Positions 42,703 to 50,447 of a stretch of 64,000 nt of DNA are shown piece by piece. Source of the stretch: Lutispora thermophila DSM 19022 (lineage in GTDB: Bacteria > Bacillota > Clostridia > Lutisporales > Lutisporaceae); the NCBI RefSeq assembly GCF_900142105.1, contig NZ_FQZS01000003.1:63720-127719 (forward strand), given 5' to 3'. Position numbers and translations under genes: made by a program. How positions within the stretch are numbered: position 1 is the first letter of the stretch; every line of letters starts with the position of its first letter. A model generated the notes under the pieces. The model ran no database searches. It saw nothing but the letters and a program-made list of their open reading frames with translations, and had not been told where the DNA came from.

Positions 42703-44596
42703 ATTCTTCAAATAAATCATCTATTTTTTTGGTAAGCTCTTCTTTTTCTTTGCTGAGTTCATTACACTTAACATGATCTGAATAAATATCCGGTTGAGTC
42801 AGAAGCTGGTCGATTTCTGCAATTCTGGATTCTGCTTCCCCGATTTCCTTTTCTATGGCTTCAATTCTCTTTTGTTGCTTTCGTTCTTTGGCTTTCTCTT
42901 CTTTTTGCTTTAACCAGTCGTTTTTTATATCTGAAATTTTTCCATCATTTTCTTTTGACTTATTGTCATTATCTTTGAATAAGTTTCTCTTCATTAAATA
43001 ATAGGAGTATCCTCCATTATAGACTATAGCGCCCTGGGCAGAGAGTTCTACTACCTTGTTAGCTACTTTATTGATGAAATATCTGTCATGAGATACGAAG
43101 AGCACTGTGCCGGTATAACCTGATAATGCTTCTTCCAATACACCTTTGGATTCCATATCCAGGTGATTTGTAGGTTCATCAAGTAGAAGAAAATTAGCCT
43201 TTGAAAGCATCAGTTTTAAAAGTGCAATTCTGCTTTTTTCTCCTCCGCTTAGTACGGATATTTCCTTAAAAACATCTTCACCCTTGAATAGAAATGCTGC
43301 TAGAGCGTTTCTTATGGCTGTTTCATTCAATCCGGGGTAAACATCCCAAACTTCATCTATTATCATTTTGTTGTGATTTAAGCTTTCTTGTTCTTGATCA
43401 TAATATGCGGTGAATACAGATGTACCAAACCTTACAGTCCCTTCATCAGGTCTTATCTTCCCTGCTATTATCTTCAATAGAGTGGTTTTTCCTATTCCGT
43501 TGGGGCCTAACAATGCTATTTTGTCTCCACGCTTGATTTCCAAAGACAAATTGTTGAATAAAGGTCTGCTAAAAGCTTTGGATAGATTTTCTAGCTTAAG
43601 CACATCGTTACCGCTTCTAAATTGAGGTTCGAATTTGAAATGTGCTTTTTGTGGCAGTGTCTCAGGTTTATCTATCTTCTCCATTTTTTCCAATAGCTTT
43701 TCTCTGCTCTCCGCTTGTCTTATGCTTTTTTCCCTGTTATATTGTCTGTATCTGGCTATTATAGCCTCCTGTCGGGCTATTTCCTTTTGCTGATTTTCGT
43801 ATTCCTTCTGCAATTGCTCCCTAAGTTCTTGTTTTTTTGCAACATAATATGTGTAATTGCCTTCATATTCTGTCAGCTTGCCATTTTCTACTTCAAAGGT
43901 TCTGTTGGTAACATTGTCTAATAAATATCTGTCGTGGGATATGATCATCAAAGCGCCTTTATAGTCTTTGAGAAAACCTTCCAACCATTCTACAGCTTCT
44001 ATATCAAGGTAGTTTGTAGGCTCATCTAATAGCAGAATATCTCTTTTCTCTAGCAGAACCTTTCCTAAAGCTACTCTGGTTTTTTGACCTCCGCTGAATA
44101 AGGCTATTCTCTTGTCATAATCTTCTGGGGAGAAGCCAAGTCCTTTCAAAACGCCTCTTATTTTGCTTTCATAGGCAAAGCCTTCGTTGTTTTCATACTG
44201 CTGCTGTAGAGAAGAGTAGGCTTTCATAAGGGAATCCAGTCTTTCATTTTCTGTACCTGGATTTATACTGCTGATTTCTTTCTCCAGCTGTTTCATTCTA
44301 TTTTCAATTTCTCTAATATCTGAGAAAACCTTCAACATCTCCTGCCATAGGGTTGTATCTGATTCAAAGTCCAAGAATTGAGACATATACCCTATGGAGA
44401 TGCTCTTTCCTATATATAAATCACCTTTATCTTTTTCTTCTATTCCTGCTATTATTTTGAATAAAGTGGACTTTCCGGCTCCGTTTACACCTACCACACC
44501 TACTTTATCCTTCTCTTGCAATGTGAAGGAAGCATCTTTTATGATCATGTCTATTCCATAGGATTTTTGTATTTCTTTTGCTGATAAAATAATCAT
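42686..44596 (-). CDS. ABC-F family ATPase (YdiF-like)
   Basis: 636 residues with two ABC ATPase domains and no membrane segments, typical of ABC-F translation factors. First domain: G-V-N-G-A-G-K-S-T near residue 36 and F-S-G-G-Q-K-T-R-V-A; second domain: G-P-N-G-I-G-K-T-T near 362 and L-S-G-G-E-K-S-R-I-A, each followed by L-L-L-D-E-P-T-N. The linker between them is charged and coiled (R-Q-Y-N-R-E-K-S-I-R-Q), and the C terminus is a coiled coil. ABC-F proteins act on the ribosomal E site. ACAGGAGGTAAAG precedes the ATG. Confidence 0.93.
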   Translation of the reverse strand: MIILSAKEIQKSYGIDMIIKDASFTLQEKDKVGVVGVNGAGKSTLFKIIAGIEEKDKGDLYIGKSISIGYMSQFLDFESDTTLWQEMLKVFSDIREIENRMKQLEKEISSINPGTENERLDSLMKAYSSLQQQYENNEGFAYESKIRGVLKGLGFSPEDYDKRIALFSGGQKTRVALGKVLLEKRDILLLDEPTNYLDIEAVEWLEGFLKDYKGALMIISHDRYLLDNVTNRTFEVENGKLTEYEGNYTYYVAKKQELREQLQKEYENQQKEIARQEAIIARYRQYNREKSIRQAESREKLLEKMEKIDKPETLPQKAHFKFEPQFRSGNDVLKLENLSKAFSRPLFNNLSLEIKRGDKIALLGPNGIGKTTLLKIIAGKIRPDEGTVRFGTSVFTAYYDQEQESLNHNKMIIDEVWDVYPGLNETAIRNALAAFLFKGEDVFKEISVLSGGEKSRIALLKLMLSKANFLLLDEPTNHLDMESKGVLEEALSGYTGTVLFVSHDRYFINKVANKVVELSAQGAIVYNGGYSYYLMKRNLFKDNDNKSKENDGKISDIKNDWLKQKEEKAKERKQQKRIEAIEKEIGEAESRIAEIDQLLTQPDIYSDHVKCNELSKEKEELTKKIDDLFEEWADLQ

Positions 44597-44853
44597 CTTT
44601 ACCTCCTGTAAGGCTGTTCCATTATCTCTTTTAATTCTACCAGAAATCTTAATTTATATAAATATCATAGAGTTGTATGGAAAGAATATATATGAATTTC
44701 AGAATTTTAAAATACTTTGACTACAAATTAAATATTTGCTAATAATTGACTTTTGAAAAAACATATAATAAAATATTAACAATATAAATTGATATTGAGT
44801 ATTGTTTATTATATGACTTTATATCGCATACCTTTTTAATAGGAGTTGATAGC

Positions 44854-45510
44854 GTGGAGAGATTTAGCAGCATATCTATGGCAGTAGTAAGAAGATTGCC
44901 TAAATATTATAGATATCTGGGGGAACTTAAAAAGAATGATGTAAAAAGAGTATCTTCTCAGGAACTAAGTAGAATAACAGGTTTTACCGCATCTCAGATA
45001 AGACAGGATTTGAACTGTTTTGGAGGATTTGGCCAGCAAGGCTATGGCTATAATGTAGATGATCTTTATCAAAACATAAGTAATATCTTAGGGCTTAACA
45101 AGATATACAAGACTGTTATCGTAGGAATGGGTAACTTGGGTCAGGCCATTGCCAATTATAGTTTCTTCGAGAAAAGCGGCTTTGTGCCTCAGGCATTGTT
45201 TGATGTGAATCCAAAGCTTATTGGGCTTAAAATAAACGACATAAGGGTTCATGACGTAGAAGAATTGGAGGACTTTGTAAGAGAGAATAATATTGATATA
45301 GGTATTATATGTACTCCAAAGAGCCAATGCCAAAAGGTTGCTGAATCCTTAGTGAGAGGCGGAGTCAGAGCTATTTGGAATTTTGCTCCTTCTGATATAA
45401 ATGTATCTGATGATATAATAGTTGAAAATGTTCACTTAAGTGAAAGTTTATTTACCATATCATATTTATTGAAAGAAAAAGAAGAAGTATTAAAATCAAA
45501 AAAATTTTAG
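44854..45510 (+). CDS. rex: Redox-sensing transcriptional repressor Rex
   Basis: 218 residues from GTG 44854, preceded by TAGGAGTTG. An N-terminal winged HTH (V-S-S-Q-E-L-S-R-I-T-G, S-Q-I-R-Q-D-L-N-C-F-G) is followed by a Rossmann NAD(H)-binding domain (V-I-V-G-M-G-N-L-G-Q-A-I near residue 90). Rex senses the NADH/NAD+ ratio and releases fermentation and hydrogenase genes when NADH is high. The recognition helix ends in the typical F-G-G-F-G-Q-Q-G-Y-G-Y. No convincing Rex operator was seen upstream of genes in the window. Confidence 0.97.
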   Translation: MERFSSISMAVVRRLPKYYRYLGELKKNDVKRVSSQELSRITGFTASQIRQDLNCFGGFGQQGYGYNVDDLYQNISNILGLNKIYKTVIVGMGNLGQAIANYSFFEKSGFVPQALFDVNPKLIGLKINDIRVHDVEELEDFVRENNIDIGIICTPKSQCQKVAESLVRGGVRAIWNFAPSDINVSDDIIVENVHLSESLFTISYLLKEKEEVLKSKKF

Positions 45511-45532
45511 TTTTTTTAAGAAAAAGTTTGAC

Positions 45533-45579
45533 AAACTCTTAACAAAGAATAGGCGCTTTGTTAAGAGTTTTATTTTTTA
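45533..45579 (+). terminator. Terminator after rex
   Basis: AAACTCTTAACAAAG (45533-45547) pairs with CTTTGTTAAGAGTTT (45556-45570), followed by TATTTTTT. Confidence 0.92.
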
Positions 45580-45714
45580 TAAGCCATAGACCAGCTAATT
45601 AAAGTCAAGCATATTTTAGGAAAGTATAATTCTACATTAACATTGACTTTCTGCAATGGGTTTCAAGAAAGATTTCTCTACACTATGCACTAGTGAAATC
45701 TATGGAGGTATAAG

Positions 45715-45908
45715 ATGCGAAAAGTAGGAGAAAATGAAGCAAATGATAAAAATAAGGATTTTCAGAGAAAAAAACAGTTAAATCGAAGTGTCTTTTTAGT
45801 AAAAAATATGATAATATTGTCAAGAAGGATGTCTTGCAGATTTATATAATTATGAAGGATTTCATTCAAAAAATAAAACAAGAGTTACAAAATTTTTATA
45901 AATACTAA
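45715..45908 (+). pseudogene. Small frameshifted ORF between rex and the sodium-pump gene
   Basis: ATG 45715 follows TATGGAGG and gives 44 codons to the TAA at 45847-45849 (N-R-S-V-F-L-V-K-N-M-I-I-L-S-R). Shifting frame near 45825 continues as K-K-D-V-L-Q-I-Y-I-I-M-K-D-F-I-Q-K-I-K-Q to 45908, giving a plausible ~64-residue charged protein. Either a broken small gene or a 44-residue peptide; no family recognised. The rest of the 418-base gap holds the inverted repeat AGATTTC/GAAATCT around 45670-45700. Confidence 0.4.
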
Positions 45909-45928
45909 TGCAAAAGGAGATGTATTAA

Positions 45929-47029
45929 ATGACTGACTTACTTACCGGTTTTAAGGCATTGAGCTTAGGGAACATTTTTATGTTCGTAGTAGCTTTTTTT
46001 CTGATCTATCTAGCAATAGAAAAAGAATATGAACCAATGCTGCTTTTGCCCATTGGATTTGGTGCCATATTGGCCAATATTCCATTTTCAGGTGCCATTG
46101 GAGAACACGGTCCCCTTACAATACTTTTTAATGCAGGAATAATAACGGAATTATTCCCATTGTTGATTTTCATAGGAGTAGGCGCAATGATAGATTTTGG
46201 ACCCTTGCTTAAAAATCCTAAAATGCTACTTTTTGGAGGAGCTGCTCAGTTCGGTATATTCTTTACCATGAGCATGGCTGCCTTATTTGGATATAATTTG
46301 AAAGAAGCGGCTTCCATAGGAATAATAGGCGCTGCCGACGGTCCCACATCAATTTATGTAGCAAATAGGTTTGCAATGAATCTGTTGGCTCCGATATCTG
46401 TAGCAGCTTATTCATATATGTCTCTGGTGCCTATAATCCAACCTCCTGTAATAAGGGCATTGACTACAGAATCAGAAAGAAAGATAAGGATGCCCTATGA
46501 GGAAAACAGCATATCAAAGAAGGTTAAAATTATATTCCCTATAGCTGTTACTTTGGTAGCAGGTATAATTGCCCCCACAAGTGCGGCTTTAGTAGGTTTC
46601 CTGATGTTTGGCAATCTTCTTAGAGAATGCGGGGTAACTGAAAGACTTTCAAAATCAGCACAGAATGAATTGGCCAATTTGGTTACAATACTATTGGGAA
46701 TAACTATTGGCTCAACAATGACAGCAGAAGGATTTTTAAAATTAGATACATTAAAGATAATTGGCATGGGATTGGTAGCTTTTATATTTGATACTGCAGG
46801 AGGAGTTTTATTTGCCAAGTTCCTGAATTTGTTCAGCAAGAATAAGATAAATCCTATGGTTGGAGCGGCAGGTATATCAGCCTTCCCAATGTCTGCTAGG
46901 GTAATACAAAAGGAAGCTCAAAAGGCAGATCCGTCAAACTTCATACTGATGCATGCAGTAAGTGCCAATGTTGCAGGACAGATAGGTTCAATAATAGCCG
47001 GCGGTCTTATATTGGCATTGGTAAAATAG
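45929..47029 (+). CDS. Sodium-translocating decarboxylase beta subunit
   Basis: 366 residues, highly hydrophobic, about nine to eleven membrane segments. Signatures include L-L-L-P-I-G-F-G-A-I-L-A-N near residue 39, G-A-A-D-G-P-T-S-I-Y near 135 with the sodium-site aspartate, and F-P-M-S-A-R-V near 328. This subunit couples biotin-carboxyl decarboxylation to sodium export (oxaloacetate, methylmalonyl-CoA or glutaconyl-CoA decarboxylases). The alpha and biotin-carrier subunits are not nearby. AAAGGAGATG precedes the ATG. The small subunit follows 13 bases later. Confidence 0.93.
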   Translation: MTDLLTGFKALSLGNIFMFVVAFFLIYLAIEKEYEPMLLLPIGFGAILANIPFSGAIGEHGPLTILFNAGIITELFPLLIFIGVGAMIDFGPLLKNPKMLLFGGAAQFGIFFTMSMAALFGYNLKEAASIGIIGAADGPTSIYVANRFAMNLLAPISVAAYSYMSLVPIIQPPVIRALTTESERKIRMPYEENSISKKVKIIFPIAVTLVAGIIAPTSAALVGFLMFGNLLRECGVTERLSKSAQNELANLVTILLGITIGSTMTAEGFLKLDTLKIIGMGLVAFIFDTAGGVLFAKFLNLFSKNKINPMVGAAGISAFPMSARVIQKEAQKADPSNFILMHAVSANVAGQIGSIIAGGLILALVK

Positions 47030-47042
47030 AGGAGGTTGTATC

Positions 47043-47171
47043 ATGAATTTATCAGTATTCTATGAAAGTTTAAAGGTAATGGCTAATGGCATGTCAGGTA
47101 TCCTTATTGTTATGGCCGTATTTTACATGTTAATAACAGTATTGACAAAATTATTTCCAGAAAATCAATAA
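47043..47171 (+). CDS. OadG-related small membrane subunit
   Basis: 42 residues, easily missed. GAGGAGG lies eight bases before the ATG. It has a single membrane helix (about residues 18-36, S-G-I-L-I-V-M-A-V-F-Y-M-L-I-T-V-L) and ends L-F-P-E-N-Q, the pattern of the short gamma-like subunits that accompany beta subunits in clostridia. Position right after the beta subunit supports assembly with it. Confidence 0.82.
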   Translation: MNLSVFYESLKVMANGMSGILIVMAVFYMLITVLTKLFPENQ

Positions 47172-47220
47172 TTAGCATATTTAAAAATTCAATATATATG
47201 ATAAAATAATAGTTAACTTA

Positions 47221-47253
47221 AAAATGAGGGCATTATGATGTCCTCATTTTTTT
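47221..47253 (+). terminator. Terminator after the sodium-pump genes
   Basis: AAAATGAGG-G-CAT pairs with ATG-T-CCTCATTTTTTT (to 47253) around a short TATG loop. Confidence 0.85.
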
Positions 47254-47270
47254 GAAAGGAGCAATATCTG

Positions 47271-48107
47271 ATGAAAGTATATGCCCTCATAGGACATAGC
47301 GGTACTGGAAAAAGCTATAAGGCTTTCATGGTGGCCAAGGACAGAGATATCGAGTATATAATTGATGATGGACTTTTGATTTGTGGCACCAGAATCATTA
47401 CTGGCAGTTCAGCCAAGAAGGAGAAAACCAAGTTGGCCGCTGTTCGAAGAGCATTGTTCAAGGAAGATAAACATAGGGAAGCAGTTAAGGCTGCAATAAA
47501 AGAATTAGCTCCTGAGAAGATATTAATTTTAGGAACGTCCAACAAGATGGTGGAACAGATTTCAAAGTCTCTGGATATACCTTTACCCTGTGAGGTGATC
47601 TATATAAATGAAGTATCAACAGAATCAGAAATAAATATTGCAATAAAGTCAAGAAGGAATGAAGGCAAGCATGTTATACCTGTGCCTACAGTGGAGGTAA
47701 AGAAAGATTTCTCTGGTTATTTTATTGATTCTCTGAAAATATTCAGAAAGAAAGAGAAAACAGGAGATGTGACTGAGAAGACCATAATAAGGCCTACGTT
47801 TAGTTATCTTGGCAAATATGAAATATCAAAAAATGCATTGATTCAGCTGATAGAAATTACTGCTGTGAAATATGAAGGTGTCCATAAGGTCGATAAGGTG
47901 AGGATAGACAGCAAAACTGAAGGAGTCATAATAGACATAGATGTATCTTTGAACCTTATGAAAAGGCTGGATTTGATGATGAGGGATATTCAAAAAGTGG
48001 TGGCGGAAAAACTGGAATATACCACAGGTTTGAATGTTTTAGCTGTAAATATACGGACGGTAGGTCTAGTGCTTTTGGATAAAGGTATATATATTGGAGA
48101 AACCTAA
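47271..48107 (+). CDS. P-loop NTPase fused to an Asp23/Gls24-type domain
   Basis: 278 residues. Walker A G-H-S-G-T-G-K-S lies at residues 8-15, with a kinase-like N-terminal region to about 165. Residues about 175-275 read as an Asp23/Gls24 (YqhY) domain (Y-E-I-S-K-N-A-L-I-Q-L-I-E-I-T-A, V-D-V-R-type strands and V-N-I-R-T-V). Asp23 proteins relate to envelope or fatty-acid stress in Firmicutes; the nucleotide partner and task of this fusion are unknown. GAAAGGAG precedes the ATG. Confidence 0.75.
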   Translation: MKVYALIGHSGTGKSYKAFMVAKDRDIEYIIDDGLLICGTRIITGSSAKKEKTKLAAVRRALFKEDKHREAVKAAIKELAPEKILILGTSNKMVEQISKSLDIPLPCEVIYINEVSTESEINIAIKSRRNEGKHVIPVPTVEVKKDFSGYFIDSLKIFRKKEKTGDVTEKTIIRPTFSYLGKYEISKNALIQLIEITAVKYEGVHKVDKVRIDSKTEGVIIDIDVSLNLMKRLDLMMRDIQKVVAEKLEYTTGLNVLAVNIRTVGLVLLDKGIYIGET

Positions 48108-48125
48108 GAAATGAGGGTGAGAGGC

Positions 48126-49028
48126 ATGAAAATGAACAATATAGATGTTAAGGAAATAGATAATGGGTTGATATTAGAGAATGTCAACGATTTCAATGCA
48201 AAGCATATATTTGAATGTGGTCAGTGTTTCAGATGGAAGCAGGAGGCGGATGGAAGCTATACTGGAGTTGCATTTGGAAAGGTAATAAATGTTAAGTCTG
48301 ATGAAGAAAATAAAAGGGTTCAATTGCTGAACACCAATATTCAGGATTTTCAGGATATATGGTTTGATTATTTCGACATGGGAAGGGATTATGGAGAGAT
48401 TAAGAAAAGGCTTTCTGAGGATCCGGTTCTTAAAACAGCAATAAAGTACGGTGAAGGCATAAGAATATTGAAGCAACAGCCATGGGAGATGCTTATTTCA
48501 TATATTATATCTGCAAACAACAGAATACCTATGATAGCAAGAAGTATAGGGCTTTTATCACAGATGTATGGACAACCCATAAATTATAATGGAGAGACAT
48601 ACTATGCATTTCCTACACCTGAAGAGTTGGCGGAAGCTGAACTCTCAGACATAGAAAAATGCAGAGCAGGCTTTAGATGCAAATATATTCACCAAGCCAT
48701 AAAGATGGTTTTAGAGGGAGTCATAGATCTGGATCATATAAAAACTCTAGATATGGATGATGCCCGTAAGGAGCTGTTGAAGGTTCCAGGTGTAGGGGTA
48801 AAGGTGGCAGATTGTATCATGCTCTTTTCTATGGAAAAGTATGGGTCATATCCTGTGGATGTCTGGATAAAGAGGGTCACAGAGCATTTTTACCTCCATG
48901 AAGAGGTGCCCATGAAGAGAATACATGAATTTGCCAGGGAAAAGTTCGGCGATTTAGCAGGCTTTGCTCAAGAGTATTTGTTCTATTACGCTAGAGAGAT
49001 GAAGATAGGGACTGGCAAGGGGGAATAA
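48126..49028 (+). CDS. 8-oxoguanine DNA glycosylase, OGG1 type
   Basis: About 300 residues. An N-terminal OGG_N-like domain (F-E-C-G-Q-C-F-R-W near residue 30) is followed by a helix-hairpin-helix-GPD domain: K-V-P-G-V-G-V-K-V-A-D-C-I near residue 220 supplies the Schiff-base lysine and P-V-D-V-W-I-K-R the catalytic aspartate. It should excise 8-oxoG opposite C and nick the strand. ATG 48126 is preferred because AGGGTGA lies five bases upstream; ATG 48132 and 48111 are alternatives. DUF554 follows after two bases. Confidence 0.92.
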   Translation: MKMNNIDVKEIDNGLILENVNDFNAKHIFECGQCFRWKQEADGSYTGVAFGKVINVKSDEENKRVQLLNTNIQDFQDIWFDYFDMGRDYGEIKKRLSEDPVLKTAIKYGEGIRILKQQPWEMLISYIISANNRIPMIARSIGLLSQMYGQPINYNGETYYAFPTPEELAEAELSDIEKCRAGFRCKYIHQAIKMVLEGVIDLDHIKTLDMDDARKELLKVPGVGVKVADCIMLFSMEKYGSYPVDVWIKRVTEHFYLHEEVPMKRIHEFAREKFGDLAGFAQEYLFYYAREMKIGTGKGE

Positions 49029-49030
49029 CT

Positions 49031-49711
49031 ATGATATTAGCAGGAGCCATTGCAAACGCGTTAGGAGTATTTATATGCGGAATAATAGGTACATTTATGA
49101 AAAAAGGATTGCCCAAGAGATTCGGAGATACCATCATGTACGCTTTGGGACTGTTTACATTGGCCTTGGGAATCGATTTCTTTACGGAATCAAATGAAAT
49201 GATGGTGCTTATTTTTAGCTTAGTGCTGGGTACCATTATAGGTGAATTGATTGATATAGAAAAAAGATTGGAAAATATGGGTAATTCCCTACAATCCAGA
49301 TTTAAGGGAGCAGGAGGAAGATTCTCTGAAGGTTTTGTAACGGCAAGTTTGCTTTTTTGCGTAGGATCTATGGCTATTATGGGATCTTTACAGAGCGGAT
49401 TATCGGCAAACCATGAGGTATTATATGCAAAGACTGTTATGGACTCTATCTCTGCAATTATTTTCGCTGCTGCCATGGGATTTGGAGTAGCCTTATCTGC
49501 CGTGCCTATCTTAATATATCAGGGCGGTTTGACTTTGGCAGCATCGGCAGTGGCTCCCTATCTAAGTGATGCAGTGGTCAGCGAAATGACTGCAGTAGGG
49601 GGAGTTCTGCTTGTTGGACTGGCCTTATCCATTTTGGATATTAAAAAAGTAAGGGTAGGCAACATGCTTCCGGGTATATTTTTGCCCATTGTTATCATGA
49701 TGTTTATGTAG
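49031..49711 (+). CDS. DUF554 family membrane protein
   Basis: 226 residues with about six or seven membrane segments. Matches the DUF554 pattern: N-A-L-G-V-F-I-C-G-I-I-G near residue 9, G-T-I-I-G-E-L-I-D-I near 72, F-C-V-G-S-M-A-I-M-G-S-L-Q-S-G near 114 and Q-G-G-L-T-L-A-A near 165. A transporter or channel function is suspected but not established. It is cotranscribed with the glycosylase gene. Repeat copy E follows its stop within about 15 bases. Confidence 0.9.
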   Translation: MILAGAIANALGVFICGIIGTFMKKGLPKRFGDTIMYALGLFTLALGIDFFTESNEMMVLIFSLVLGTIIGELIDIEKRLENMGNSLQSRFKGAGGRFSEGFVTASLLFCVGSMAIMGSLQSGLSANHEVLYAKTVMDSISAIIFAAAMGFGVALSAVPILIYQGGLTLAASAVAPYLSDAVVSEMTAVGGVLLVGLALSILDIKKVRVGNMLPGIFLPIVIMMFM

Positions 49712-49721
49712 TTGAACTATG

Positions 49722-50307
49722 AGTTTTAGGGGATTCCTTTGAGGTCTTTTTTTAGGAACACGAATTGCCACGGATTAGCACTGAGGGTTATTTTTGAGAA
49801 CACTAGAATATACAAAAAGTGAATTGTAGTTACTGTAGCGACATAAACCAATCTAAGGGATATATAATATCGTATAGGGTATTAACTTTGAGTGACTCTA
49901 ACGCTCATCGAAAAGAGAATTCTAACGGCGCAAAACGGCATCCTTGCCCTACGCTTCGCCAATTTGCGCTTATCGCAGCCTCCATGCTGCGCTTACGAAT
50001 TCTCTATTTTAGATTTCGCAAAAAGTCACTGGCAAAGTTAATAAAAATGCTTTCTTATATGTCCCTTAGATTTTACTGTATACTCGCATAGCTTTAGGTA
50101 TTCCTATACCGTTCTGTTTTGTCATAGGTGCTGAGAGATATGGTATTACTTTAGGGACAAGATTTTTTCTGCTTTGTATTACAGCCTAAAAAATTTATAT
50201 TATACTTTAGTGTATTTTAGTAAAAGTTTAGTGTCTTTTAGTGTTTTCAAAACCCCTCCGTGTTAATCCGTGTTCCTCACAAAGACTTTAGAGGAATACC
50301 CTAAAAA
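49722..50307. repeat. MITE-like dispersed repeat, copy E (long form)
   Basis: About 585 bases. Left end TTTTAGGGGATTCCTTTGAG; right end in reverse complement TTTTTAGGGTATTCCTCTAA. The next block on the left is AGGAACACGAATTGCCACGG and on the right, reversed, AGGAACACGGATTAACACGG. CTTTAGTGTATTTTAGT and TTTAGTGTCTTTTAGTG lie near 50205-50250. The interior has the same folded core as copy D. The forward ORF 49819-50091 overlaps the core and is not considered coding. Confidence 0.82.
49850..50072. other. Nested-hairpin core of repeat copy E
   Basis: P1 AATCTAAGGGATATATAA (49850-49867) with TTATATGTCCCTTAGATT (50055-50072), one G-T pair; P2 TATTAACTTTG with CAAAGTTAATA; P3 AGAGAATTC (49914-49922) with GAATTCTCT (49997-50005); P4 GCGCAAA (49928-49934) with TTTGCGC (49963-49969); P5 CGCAGC (49974-49979) with GCTGCG (49986-49991). 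Compared with copy D, P3 changes G-C to A-T and P5 has different bases but still pairs, which indicates selection on, or shared inheritance of, the fold. Confidence 0.82.
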
Positions 50308-50447
50308 CCGCATGCCATGTGCCGTTTGCCAGAACAGGAAGGAATATCCTCACTACTTGCAACAGAAATACCATAGGCAACGCAATAAAATTGATAGAAG
50401 TCTCAAATAATAAGCTATAAATTAAATAAGATTAGGAGATGACTTTT

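Noticed and set aside
45533-45570. Rex operator in the rex downstream hairpin
   Set aside because: The sequence resembles TTAACAAAG/CTTTGTTAA but has the half-sites in the wrong arrangement for TTGTTAAnnnnTTAACAA and is followed by a T run, so it is a terminator.
49819-50091. 90-codon ORF in repeat copy E
   Set aside because: Same reason; differences between copies follow base pairing, not synonymous-codon patterns.
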